A DNA stretch of 34,690 nucleotides. Source: Hellea sp. GTDB lineage: Bacteria > Pseudomonadota > Alphaproteobacteria > Caulobacterales > Maricaulaceae. Position numbers and translations under genes: made by a program. Numbering within the stretch: position 1 is the first letter of the stretch; each line of letters starts with the position of its first letter. The notes beneath the pieces are model-generated. The model did not search any database, was not told where the DNA came from, and worked only from the letters and a program-made list of their open reading frames with translations. Of the stretch, positions 17,025 to 25,600 are shown one piece after another. The stretch is taken from positions 1 to 34,690 of the forward strand of contig JAHDDX010000025.1 of assembly GCA_020629135.1 (NCBI GenBank). Reading direction: 5' to 3'.

Positions 17025-17570
17025 TCAGGTTTTGCGCTGGCGGGCATATACGGCTTCGCCAAATTTATTCAATGCGGCTTTTAGGTCAGGATCATCAATA
17101 TGATCCAGCCCCGATTGCAGTTCACGCTTAATAGAAGGTGTCAGAGGTTTGGCGCTCGGACGTTTCGATTTTTCGGAATTTCTCATTTGTCCTTGAATGA
17201 CCTTAATCGATTTTACGTGGCCAGGGCCCATATAGCTATTGATCCTGTCTAATATCTGAGACTGCGCGGCCATGATAAGTGCCCCGGCCGGCCCGGGGGC
17301 GCGAATAATCAATTGTCGTCCCTTGGAACCGCTCTGAAACCCGACCGGGCGCGAAATTTTGGCAAATTTCGGTCCGATGATTTCATTCCAATGTGGTTCG
17401 ATGGCGGCCAGGCCACCCCCAAACTGTTTTGAGAGCGGGCGCATAATTCGGGAAACGGCCCGATTTACAGACGGCGCGGCGCGGTATTGTGGGCGACCTC
17501 GTTGGGTTTCCAGCCATTTTGATATTTTGGCTTTGTCCCGGCGGGCATCGATATCGGAATTTTCCGGCAT
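17025..17570 (-). CDS. dciA: DUF721 / DciA family protein
   Basis: The 181-residue protein shows the DUF721 core at about residues 35-115: SRIMRPLSKQFGGGLAAIE, HWNEIIGPKFAKISRPV, then a strand-rich KH-like segment (RQLIIRAPGPAGALIMAAQ). DciA is the ancestral loader or operator of the replicative helicase DnaB in bacteria lacking DnaC/DnaI. The C-terminal third is basic and predicted partly disordered, ending with a short helix. It is divergent from mutY with 57 bases between starts; this pairing next to DsbA-like genes and smc recurs in alphaproteobacteria as I recall. Helicase loading here is inferred from the family. Confidence 0.85.
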   Translation of the reverse strand: MPENSDIDARRDKAKISKWLETQRGRPQYRAAPSVNRAVSRIMRPLSKQFGGGLAAIEPHWNEIIGPKFAKISRPVGFQSGSKGRQLIIRAPGPAGALIMAAQSQILDRINSYMGPGHVKSIKVIQGQMRNSEKSKRPSAKPLTPSIKRELQSGLDHIDDPDLKAALNKFGEAVYARQRKT

Positions 17571-17627
17571 GAGCAGCCTTTTGGCCTATTGCGCTTTGAA
17601 GGTAAAGCGTTCAACGGTGAGAGTCGC

Positions 17628-18683
17628 ATGAAAAAACAGACAGATATACCGCGCTTAAGGCGTGATCTCTTAGCCTGGTATGATCGCTCAGGCCGGACGC
17701 TACCTTGGCGTATCCGTCCTGAAGACAGGGAAAAAGGTGCGTTGCCCGATCCTTATAAGGTCTGGCTATCCGAGATCATGTTACAGCAAACAACCGTGCC
17801 GCATGCCACGCCCTATTGGCGCAAGTTTTTATCAGAATTCCCGACCATAGACGATCTGGCCCGAGCGGATCAGGACAAGGTTTTGGCCATGTGGGCGGGC
17901 TTGGGCTATTATGCGCGAGCCCGAAATCTGCATAAATGTGCGCGGGTCATTGCATCTGAGTTTCGCGGTAAATTCCCACAATCGGAAAAAGAATTGCTTA
18001 AGCTCCCGGGCATTGGCCCTTATACGGCGGCGACTATGGCGGCGATTTGTTTTGATGAGCCTACCAATATTGTCGATGGAAATGTCGAGCGGGTAATCAG
18101 CCGTATGTTTCGCGTGCACACGCCATTGCCCAACGCTAAATCTGAACTCCGCAATTTGGCCGGAACCATCGCCGATCCGGGGCGTCCGGGGGATTATGGG
18201 CAGGCCCTTATGGATCTAGGGGCAACGATCTGTACGCCAAAATCTCCGAAATGCGAAATATGTCCATGGAGTTTCGAGTGTCAGGCTTTCAGGCATCAGG
18301 ACCAGGCCAATTATCCGGTGAAAGTCAAAAAAGTCCGGCCTGTCAAATACGGAGCTGTGTTCGCCCTGATCAATGATAACCAAATCCTGATGCGCAAGCG
18401 ACCGGAGAAAGGCCTTCTCGGTGGCATGTTTGAATTACCGGGCTCTCCTTGGACGGCAAAGAGCCCTGACAATCCCCTGGAATTTGCCCCTGCGACCCGA
18501 AATTGGGAAAAATGCGCAGGACAAGTCAAACATGTCTTCACCCATTTTGAACTCCGATTGGATGTCTACAGGGCGCAGGGGGATGCAAAACTGAATGGGA
18601 TTTGGGCCGCACTGGACAAATTATCGGATTATGCCGTTCCCACATTGACCAAAAAAGCTATAATGGCGGCGTTGAATGAATAG
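17628..18683 (+). CDS. mutY: A/G-specific adenine DNA glycosylase
   Basis: MutY removes adenine mispaired with 8-oxoguanine or guanine. The 351-residue protein has the HhH-GPD fold with the catalytic Glu49 in LSEIMLQQTTV, the helix-hairpin-helix KLPGIGPYTAATMAAI, and the catalytic Asp150 in IVDGNVERVISR. Its [4Fe-4S] cluster ligands are Cys202, Cys209, Cys212 and Cys218 (C-x6-C-x2-C-x5-C). The C-terminal 8-oxoG recognition domain is Nudix-like (MRKRPEKGLLGGMFELPG). I chose ATG 17628; a TTG at 17589 would add 13 unsupported residues. Confidence 0.97.
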   Translation: MKKQTDIPRLRRDLLAWYDRSGRTLPWRIRPEDREKGALPDPYKVWLSEIMLQQTTVPHATPYWRKFLSEFPTIDDLARADQDKVLAMWAGLGYYARARNLHKCARVIASEFRGKFPQSEKELLKLPGIGPYTAATMAAICFDEPTNIVDGNVERVISRMFRVHTPLPNAKSELRNLAGTIADPGRPGDYGQALMDLGATICTPKSPKCEICPWSFECQAFRHQDQANYPVKVKKVRPVKYGAVFALINDNQILMRKRPEKGLLGGMFELPGSPWTAKSPDNPLEFAPATRNWEKCAGQVKHVFTHFELRLDVYRAQGDAKLNGIWAALDKLSDYAVPTLTKKAIMAALNE

Positions 18684-18692
18684 GAGCGAACT

Positions 18693-20263
<1,571 letters not shown>

Positions 20264-20301
20264 GCTTACCAAAGAGTTAAGGCGTTGAAAAACAAAGGTT
20301 T

Positions 20302-20316
20302 TTAACCATTTGTTAG
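20302..20316 (-). promoter_or_regulatory. CtrA-like box upstream of ccrM (one mismatch)
   Basis: TTAACCATTTGTTAG at 20302-20316 equals TTAA-N7-TTAG, one base off the consensus TTAA-N7-TTAA. If it overlaps the -35 region, transcription would begin near 20275, leaving a leader of about 80 bases that holds both GANTC sites. A DnaA-box-like ATATCCACA (one mismatch) sits beside it at 20326-20334. Confidence 0.55.
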
Positions 20317-20338
20317 GACAGGTTAATATCCACAGATG

Positions 20339-20947
20339 TTAAGAATTTAGTAAGGCTTGGCGCACGGGGGCGTAGCTGCGGCGGTGGATCGGGCTTGGTC
20401 CGTTCATGGCCATGAATTCGCGGTGAAAGGCGGTAGGATAGCCTTTATGGCCCGCCAGATCAAAGCCGGGAAATCGGCTATCGGCTAATTTCATCAAGCG
20501 GTCACGGGTGACTTTTGCGATAATGGAGGCCGCCGCAATAGACAGGCTTTTGCTATCCCCTTTGACAATGGCTTCGGCGGGGATAGTGAGGGCTGGCAGC
20601 TTATTGCCATCTATAAGCGCGGCTATCGGTGGGTTAGGTAAGTGATCAACAGCACGGGTCATGGCCGTCAAGGACGCCCCCAATATATTGACCCGGTCGA
20701 TTTCTTCGGGTTCGGCTATGCCAATGCCGACCTCGGCATGTTGCAGGATGAGGTCAAATAGAGAATCCCGCCGTTTTTCCGAAAGCTTTTTGGAATCATT
20801 AAGCCCCTCAGGTAAGTTTTTGGGGTTTAAAATAACAGCTGCGGCGACGACCGGGCCCGCCAAAGGTCCGCGTCCGGCCTCATCGACTCCGCAAACAGGG
20901 CCGGAAAACCGCGATTCTATGGACCAATTTGGACGATTTTCGCGCAT
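20339..20947 (-). CDS. rnhB: ribonuclease HII
   Basis: RNase HII cleaves the RNA strand of RNA-DNA hybrids and initiates removal of single ribonucleotides from DNA. The 202-residue protein has the catalytic signature CGVDEAGRGPLAGPV (Asp22, Glu23), the later ALIDGNK with a catalytic Asp, and the KGDSKSLSIAAASIIAKVTRD block. ATG 20947 is preferred over the adjacent TTG at 20950. A GANTC site (GATTC, 20953-20957) lies right upstream. It precedes ccrM on the same strand, with 144 bases between them. Confidence 0.97.
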   Translation of the reverse strand: MRENRPNWSIESRFSGPVCGVDEAGRGPLAGPVVAAAVILNPKNLPEGLNDSKKLSEKRRDSLFDLILQHAEVGIGIAEPEEIDRVNILGASLTAMTRAVDHLPNPPIAALIDGNKLPALTIPAEAIVKGDSKSLSIAAASIIAKVTRDRLMKLADSRFPGFDLAGHKGYPTAFHREFMAMNGPSPIHRRSYAPVRQALLNS

Positions 20948-21052
20948 CAAGGGATTCCGTTTCTGATTTCAGCACTTTTTGCAGTTACGGGCTTTAGACT
21001 CTGAGAGAGGTCTGTTAAAAGGCCGCAACAAAATAATTGTTAGGAGTGAATT

Positions 21053-21481
21053 ATGGCGAAGTTTCGTATGAGCGCAACAGCGATTGGCTTTGCGGCGAGC
21101 ATCGTTTTGGCATCGCAGGCTTTTGCGATTGGGAATGAGGCCGAATGTAACCTCGAAGGGGGAACTATGGTCAATGTTAAGGGCAGTGATTTCTGTCTGG
21201 TTCCGATCCGGGACGAGGCCTATGCCGACCCAATTTATGATGGCAACCAGCTAGGCGTTATCGAATGTCCAGGGGACAAGCTTAATGACGATGTCTATTG
21301 CATGTATCCGGTTACAATCCGCGACCAAGTCTCAGTCGCAGAAACACCAGCCCCGGAAGCGACTGAAGTCGTTCTCGAAGAGCCAACGATCGTTGACACG
21401 GTTGTAGATGAAGTTGTCGAAGAAGCCACTGATATGGCAGAAGACAAAGCCAATGATATGATCAGCGACGCGATCAAATAA
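21053..21481 (+). CDS. small exported protein with two cysteine motifs and an acidic tail
   Basis: The 142-residue protein has a signal peptide (residues 1-25, cleavage after AFA). The mature part has four cysteines in two similar units: C32-x15-C48 followed by LVPIRD, and C72-x10-C83 followed by MYPVTIRD. Both first cysteines follow Glu, so this looks like an internal duplication with two probable disulfides. Residues from about 95 on are acidic and Val/Glu/Thr-rich, with no clear fold. AGGAG lies 6 bases before the ATG. It is monocistronic, with a terminator after it, and divergent from rnhB. I do not recognise the family. Confidence 0.85.
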   Translation: MAKFRMSATAIGFAASIVLASQAFAIGNEAECNLEGGTMVNVKGSDFCLVPIRDEAYADPIYDGNQLGVIECPGDKLNDDVYCMYPVTIRDQVSVAETPAPEATEVVLEEPTIVDTVVDEVVEEATDMAEDKANDMISDAIK

Positions 21482-21502
21482 CTGCGTTAGAAATTGATTT
21501 TT

Positions 21503-21531
21503 AAACCCGCCTCACAAAGGCGGGTTTTTTT
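21503..21531 (+). terminator. intrinsic terminator
   Basis: AAACCCGCC (21503-21511) pairs with GGCGGGTTT (21519-21527) across a 7-base loop and is followed by more T (seven in all, 21525-21531). It ends the small exported protein gene and separates it from the glycosyltransferase pair. Confidence 0.93.
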
Positions 21532-21570
21532 GTGACTTGCAATTGATCAAAATCCAACGATTAAAGAGCC

Positions 21571-22233
21571 ATGCTTGCAGTCATCATACCCACATATCAT
21601 TCCGAAAGGGACCTGCCGTTTCTGTTTGAGAATCTGACTGGCCAGGTTGACCGTGTCATCCTGTCCGACGGAGGGTCAACGGATCGTTCGTTAGAATTAG
21701 GTCTTGAGCGTGGCGCGGTTCTGGCTGTCGGATCGCCGGGACGAGGGCAACAGCTTCGCCGTGCCGTGACTTTGGCAGGTGCCGCGGACTGGTTGTTGTT
21801 TTTACATGCCGATAGCCAGTTGACGTCTGATTGGCGTGCAAAAGTCGAAGCTTTCATAAGCGCCCATCCCGAAAAGGTCGGATATTTTGATTTAAAATTT
21901 GATAGCGCGAGTCCGGCCGCCCGGGTCGTTGAAGCTCTGGTGCGACTAAGGTGTTGGGCCTGGGGCCTGCCTTATGGGGATCAAGGCCTGCTGATTTCAA
22001 AAAATCTTTACGATAAAATTGGCGGCTTCAAAAATATGGCCCTGTTTGAAGATGTTGATATGGTCACCCGGCTTGGAAAAAATCGGTTGAAGCGAATAAA
22101 TTCACAAATCGTGACTTCGGCTGACAAATATGAACGCGATGGATTTTTTCGGCGAGGATGGCGAAATCTAAAATTGCTAAGGCGTTTTCAAAAAGGGGTG
22201 CCTGTCGACGTGCTGATGGAAGATTACGCGTGA
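21571..22233 (+). CDS. family 2 glycosyltransferase, TIGR04283-like
   Basis: The 220-residue protein is a GT-A fold glycosyltransferase. It starts LAVIIPTYHSERDLP and has the nucleotide-binding DGGSTD, the PGRGQQLRRA segment, LFLHADSQL in place of the DxD motif, and LPYGDQGLLI. This arrangement fits the TIGR04283 family, whose name mentions arsenosugar biosynthesis because some members neighbour arsenic genes. No arsenic methyltransferase or radical SAM gene is nearby, so the sugar acceptor is unknown. Its stop overlaps the GTG start of the next gene by 4 bases (GTGA), so the pair is coupled. Confidence 0.88.
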   Translation: MLAVIIPTYHSERDLPFLFENLTGQVDRVILSDGGSTDRSLELGLERGAVLAVGSPGRGQQLRRAVTLAGAADWLLFLHADSQLTSDWRAKVEAFISAHPEKVGYFDLKFDSASPAARVVEALVRLRCWAWGLPYGDQGLLISKNLYDKIGGFKNMALFEDVDMVTRLGKNRLKRINSQIVTSADKYERDGFFRRGWRNLKLLRRFQKGVPVDVLMEDYA

Positions 22234-22820
22234 CCCGACCTCGCCTATTTGTTTTTGCCAAAGCCCCTGTATTGGGGCGAGCCAAGACCCGGCTGGCCAA
22301 AGATATTGGCTTCGTACACGCCAAACGGCTCTATCGTGCCATGACCGGGCGTATTTTGCGCAATATCCAAGACCCTCGCTGGGATATTGTTCTGGCTGTG
22401 ACGCCAAATTCCGCCTTAAATCAGGTTAAAGATTGGCATGGATATGTTCAGATCCCGCAAGCTAGGGGTGATCTTTCGCCCAGATTAGGGCAGGTATTTG
22501 CATCTTATAATGGGCCGATCGTCGTGATTGGCACGGACAGCCCGCAGGTCAATTCTCAGGATATTTCAAACGCGGTTCAGGCTTTGAAATCTCATAAAGC
22601 TGTATTTGGGCCAGCCAGTGATGGCGGCTTTTGGCTAATGGCCATGAAAGGCCCTATGTCCCCGTCAATTTTTGATAATGTTCGTTGGTCGTCAGCAGAT
22701 ACCTTGTCAGATCTTTCCAAAAACATATCCGGTAAGATTTTAAAGCTTCGAACCCTGACGGATATTGATGATCTGGACGCTTTGCAAAAAGTCCGACGGG
22801 ACCATTCGGGGATAATTTGA
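22230..22820 (+). CDS. DUF2064 / TIGR04282-like glycosyltransferase partner
   Basis: The 196-residue protein is a nucleotidyltransferase-like GT-A fold protein. The N-terminus PRLFVFAKAPVLGRAKTRLAKDIG, the central GDLSPRLGQVF, IGTDSPQ and GPASDGGFWLM are the DUF2064 hallmarks. I chose GTG 22230 because it overlaps the previous stop as GTGA and begins exactly at the conserved domain; an ATG at 22158 would overlap the upstream gene by 76 bases. It normally works with the TIGR04283 protein encoded just before it. Its substrate is unknown. Confidence 0.88.
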   Translation: MTRPRLFVFAKAPVLGRAKTRLAKDIGFVHAKRLYRAMTGRILRNIQDPRWDIVLAVTPNSALNQVKDWHGYVQIPQARGDLSPRLGQVFASYNGPIVVIGTDSPQVNSQDISNAVQALKSHKAVFGPASDGGFWLMAMKGPMSPSIFDNVRWSSADTLSDLSKNISGKILKLRTLTDIDDLDALQKVRRDHSGII

Positions 22821-22863
22821 AGCGGCGATCCCGTTGGACCGCGGCTTCACGCTCTCCAAATCT

Positions 22864-23682
22864 CTATTCCGCCGGTTCCAAGACTTCCGTCTGGTTGCGG
22901 GTTTTGGTTTTAAAGGCGATGGCATCCAGTCGGTCAAAATAATCTTTGTGCTCGGTTCCCATCAGGCGGTCCCAAAAGGTAAAATAGAGCGCGTAATTCC
23001 CATTGGCCTTCTCATGATGCATGTCGTGATGGGTCACGGTCGTCAACCAGCCCAGAACCGGAATCCGAGCCCAGCTTGTTGGCATCAGCTCATAACCGCA
23101 ATGACCCATCGCATTTTTGAAAATCATTATCGTCAGGACAATATACATGGCGGAATGGTGGATAGGGATCAGCATGAAAGCGACCGGCACAAACATATAT
23201 TCAACAATGGCTTCGCCGGGCGCAAAGGAGTAGGCGGTGAAGGGCGTGGGATTATGTGAACGGTGATGGGTCAGGTGGAAAAACTTGAACAGTTTCGGGT
23301 GATGCATGGCCCGGTGAGTCCAATAGAAATAAGTATCGTGGATGAACAAGACCATGGGAATGGAGAGCCAGAAATATCCCCATCCAAACAAAGACACGTC
23401 ATCATAGATCTTGAAAAGCCCAGTGACGCTATTGTCGAACACCACGATATCCATGGCCACGAACACTAATATGGTCCGCATGGAGTTTTTCAGCTCCATC
23501 CACATTTGAGCTTTGCGCGGTGAGCGGGCGCGAATCTTTCGAAACTGAATGAAATGAGATAAAATCAACCATACCCCGACAAACAGGGTCAGCGTGCCCA
23601 TGGCGTAACGGGTCGCTTCAAATTGAATGCCGTGCAAAATGCGAGGCAGTAATTCCTGAGATAAAAAGACGCCGAGTTCCAT
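22864..23682 (-). CDS. sterol desaturase / fatty acid hydroxylase family protein
   Basis: The 272-residue membrane protein has about four to five hydrophobic segments and the di-iron histidine boxes of the PF04116 superfamily: HDTYFYWTHRAMHH, then HLTHHRSHNPTPFTAYSF, and THHDMHHEKANGNYALYFTF near the C-terminus. Such enzymes hydroxylate or desaturate lipids; the substrate here (sterol, hopanoid, carotenoid or fatty acyl) cannot be told. ATG 23682 is preceded by AAGGA at 7 bases; an upstream frame from 23721 adds 13 residues without support. It lies 129 bases after the AraC regulator on the same strand. The facing gene is only 43 bases away, with just a weak hairpin (GAAGC/GCTTC) between. Confidence 0.9.
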   Translation of the reverse strand: MELGVFLSQELLPRILHGIQFEATRYAMGTLTLFVGVWLILSHFIQFRKIRARSPRKAQMWMELKNSMRTILVFVAMDIVVFDNSVTGLFKIYDDVSLFGWGYFWLSIPMVLFIHDTYFYWTHRAMHHPKLFKFFHLTHHRSHNPTPFTAYSFAPGEAIVEYMFVPVAFMLIPIHHSAMYIVLTIMIFKNAMGHCGYELMPTSWARIPVLGWLTTVTHHDMHHEKANGNYALYFTFWDRLMGTEHKDYFDRLDAIAFKTKTRNQTEVLEPAE

Positions 23683-23740
23683 GATCAATCCTTTCAGTGG
23701 CTTGATCACAGACCAACACATTGCCGGGCGAAAAGCTCCG

Positions 23741-23758
23741 CAGCATTAAAAAATGCTG
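23741..23758. other. perfect short hairpin between the AraC and desaturase genes
   Basis: CAGCATT (23741-23747) and AATGCTG (23752-23758) form a 7-bp stem with an AAAA loop. It lies in the 129-base gap 23683-23811, upstream of the desaturase start on the minus strand. There is no clear T tract in either direction, so it could be an operator or a leader hairpin. Nothing else notable is seen in that gap. Confidence 0.4.
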
Positions 23759-23811
23759 TGCATTTTCAGAATCGAGGAGGTTTTTTGGAATCTGAAAAGA
23801 CCGGGTCCCGC

Positions 23812-24858
23812 CTATTGATCAGCTAAGGCCTGTTTACGGAATTCTGTCGGGGTTAAGCCCTCAAGAGCTTTGAAAGCGCGGTTAAACGGCGCGAGGGAAT
23901 TGTAGCCCGCATCCATGGCTATGGTTAAAACGGGTAATCTTGCTTGCTCGGGGTCGGACAAGACCTGTTTGGCGTAATCCACGCGGTGACGATTGAGAAA
24001 ATCCGCGAAATTGCGATATCCCATGCCTTGATTGATCAGGACACGAAGCTGATGCTCCGGGACATTCATGCGATCAGACAAAGACCGAATGGTCAGACCC
24101 TGTTCCGTGAATATTTTATCCGTTTCAAACAGTTTAACCAGACGCTCATGGTTTACACGGTCACGCGGGTCGATTTGAGGTTCGGCCAATTCGCGAACCT
24201 TAACCGGTTGAAACAACATGCGCTCGACGCGAAGTTCCGCCAGCCAGACCAGTGCCCAGGTCACCAGCGGGAAAGAAACAAGCACGCGGATGAAATCCAC
24301 GGTTTCAGGCGAGATATGATAATAGGTAATCTCAGCCGTGATGGACGTCAAAGCCGCGGCGGCCAATCCTAACCCAAAGGCAAGCCTGCCGCGCCGACGG
24401 GCCTCGATCAGGTCATTGGATCGTCCGGAAAAGGCTGTCCAGACCAGGTGAGAAATCATCAGCGCTGAAAAAATGGACCCGGCCCGGTTCAGCGGAAAAG
24501 TCTTGGCTTCGAGACCTTTATAATTGGCATAGACAAAAAAGGCGATCATTGCGCTATAGAGGCCGAGCACGGTCCATTCCAATTTACCCATCCGAAAATT
24601 GTCTTTGAACAAAGAGAGCCCAAACAGCCATAGGACGGCAAGGTTAGGGATCAGGGTTATTTTTACCAGAAATGAAAACGGTTCTGGAATTTGTAAGGCC
24701 GGCGGGGCCGTATCCAGCATTAATGCAGCGATCGCAATACCCGTCGCTGCGCCAAGTCGACCTTGAATGGTATGGTGTCCAAACCGAAGACACAGATAAG
24801 CCATGACAAGCAGTAATGTGAACGTTGGATAGCGAATTAAAACATCAAGGAGCAACAT
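23812..24858 (-). CDS. membrane-embedded AraC-family transcriptional regulator
   Basis: The 348-residue protein joins a hydrophobic N-terminal half with about seven membrane segments (roughly residues 5-220) to a cytoplasmic AraC-type DNA-binding domain (about 240-345). The two helix-turn-helix units are visible at LTIRSLSDRMNVPEHQLRVL and VLTIAMDAGYNSLAPFNRAF, with the family ending LEGLTPTEFRKQ. It probably senses a membrane or periplasmic signal. The ATG at 24858 overlaps the end of the uracil-DNA glycosylase gene by 14 bases, so the two are cotranscribed. The target may be the hydroxylase gene just downstream, but this is only suggested by position. Confidence 0.9.
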   Translation of the reverse strand: MLLLDVLIRYPTFTLLLVMAYLCLRFGHHTIQGRLGAATGIAIAALMLDTAPPALQIPEPFSFLVKITLIPNLAVLWLFGLSLFKDNFRMGKLEWTVLGLYSAMIAFFVYANYKGLEAKTFPLNRAGSIFSALMISHLVWTAFSGRSNDLIEARRRGRLAFGLGLAAAALTSITAEITYYHISPETVDFIRVLVSFPLVTWALVWLAELRVERMLFQPVKVRELAEPQIDPRDRVNHERLVKLFETDKIFTEQGLTIRSLSDRMNVPEHQLRVLINQGMGYRNFADFLNRHRVDYAKQVLSDPEQARLPVLTIAMDAGYNSLAPFNRAFKALEGLTPTEFRKQALADQ

Positions 24859-25600
24859 GCAGTTCTCCCATTTTTTCCCGTAATGACAGCATATCCCGCC
24901 AAGCCTCTTTTTTCAGGGCAGGCTGGCGAAGTAAAAAGGCCGGATGATAAATCGGCAGGGTCGGAATATCGCGTCCATTGGCTGTCAGTGTGGTCCACTG
25001 ACCGCGATGTTTCATGATCCCGGTTTGCCCGGTCAGGGCGTTAAAGGAGACCCCGCCGACCAGGATGATGAGTTTGGGGTCAATCAGTTCAATATGCTTC
25101 AAGGTGAAAGGCCGGCATTTCGCTAATTCTTCGGGTGTTGGATTCCGGTTGCCGGGCGGGCGCCAGAAAATCACATTGGATATATATAATGTCTCTTCAG
25201 TCAGGCCGATCGAAGCAAAAATCTTGTCCAGCAATTGACCGGATCGCCCGACAAAGGGTTTACCTTGAATGTCTTCATCTCGGCCCGGGGCTTCGCCAAT
25301 AACCATGATATCCGCTTTGGCATTACCTCGAGAAATTACCGCTTGGCGGGCATGATCGCTGATTTCTCCGGCATCGAATTCCCGAATGGCTTGGTATAAA
25401 TCTTCTATGTTTTTAACTTCAGATAAATCAATCAGGTTAGGCGCAGGCGCAGACATAGGTGCGGGGGCCGGTGCCGATGACATTGTTTCGGGGTTAACCG
25501 GCAAAGGCGTTCTTTTCTTTGGCTTTGGTGCGGCGACTTCCGGCGTGTCAACGCCAGAGACTTCCCACCATTCGAGGACAGCTTTAAGCGCCTTATCCAT
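24845..25600 (-). CDS. uracil-DNA glycosylase, family-4-like, lacking iron-sulfur cysteines
   Basis: The 251-residue enzyme removes uracil from DNA. Family 4 motifs are present: [20 protein letters not shown] (residues 102-121), [17 protein letters not shown] and [10 protein letters not shown] (about 218-227). The N-terminal 60 residues are Pro/Ala-rich and probably disordered. Family 4 enzymes hold a [4Fe-4S] cluster with four cysteines, but this protein has one cysteine only, Cys162; the RPPGNR-adjacent cysteine is Trp146, and no C-x2-C lies before the motif. ATG 25600 overlaps the rimK-fusion stop by 8 bases, and the gene overlaps the AraC gene by 14, so it sits inside a tight operon. Confidence 0.92.
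   Translation of the reverse strand: MDKALKAVLEWWEVSGVDTPEVAAPKPKKRTPLPVNPETMSSAPAPAPMSAPAPNLIDLSEVKNIEDLYQAIREFDAGEISDHARQAVISRGNAKADIMVIGEAPGRDEDIQGKPFVGRSGQLLDKIFASIGLTEETLYISNVIFWRPPGNRNPTPEELAKCRPFTLKHIELIDPKLIILVGGVSFNALTGQTGIMKHRGQWTTLTANGRDIPTLPIYHPAFLLRQPALKKEAWRDMLSLREKMGELHVAP

Noticed and set aside
22819-22848. GAAGC/GCTTC stem between the convergent glycosyltransferase and hydroxylase genes
   Set aside because: The stem has 5 pairs, a 20-base loop and no T tract, so it is not a convincing terminator.
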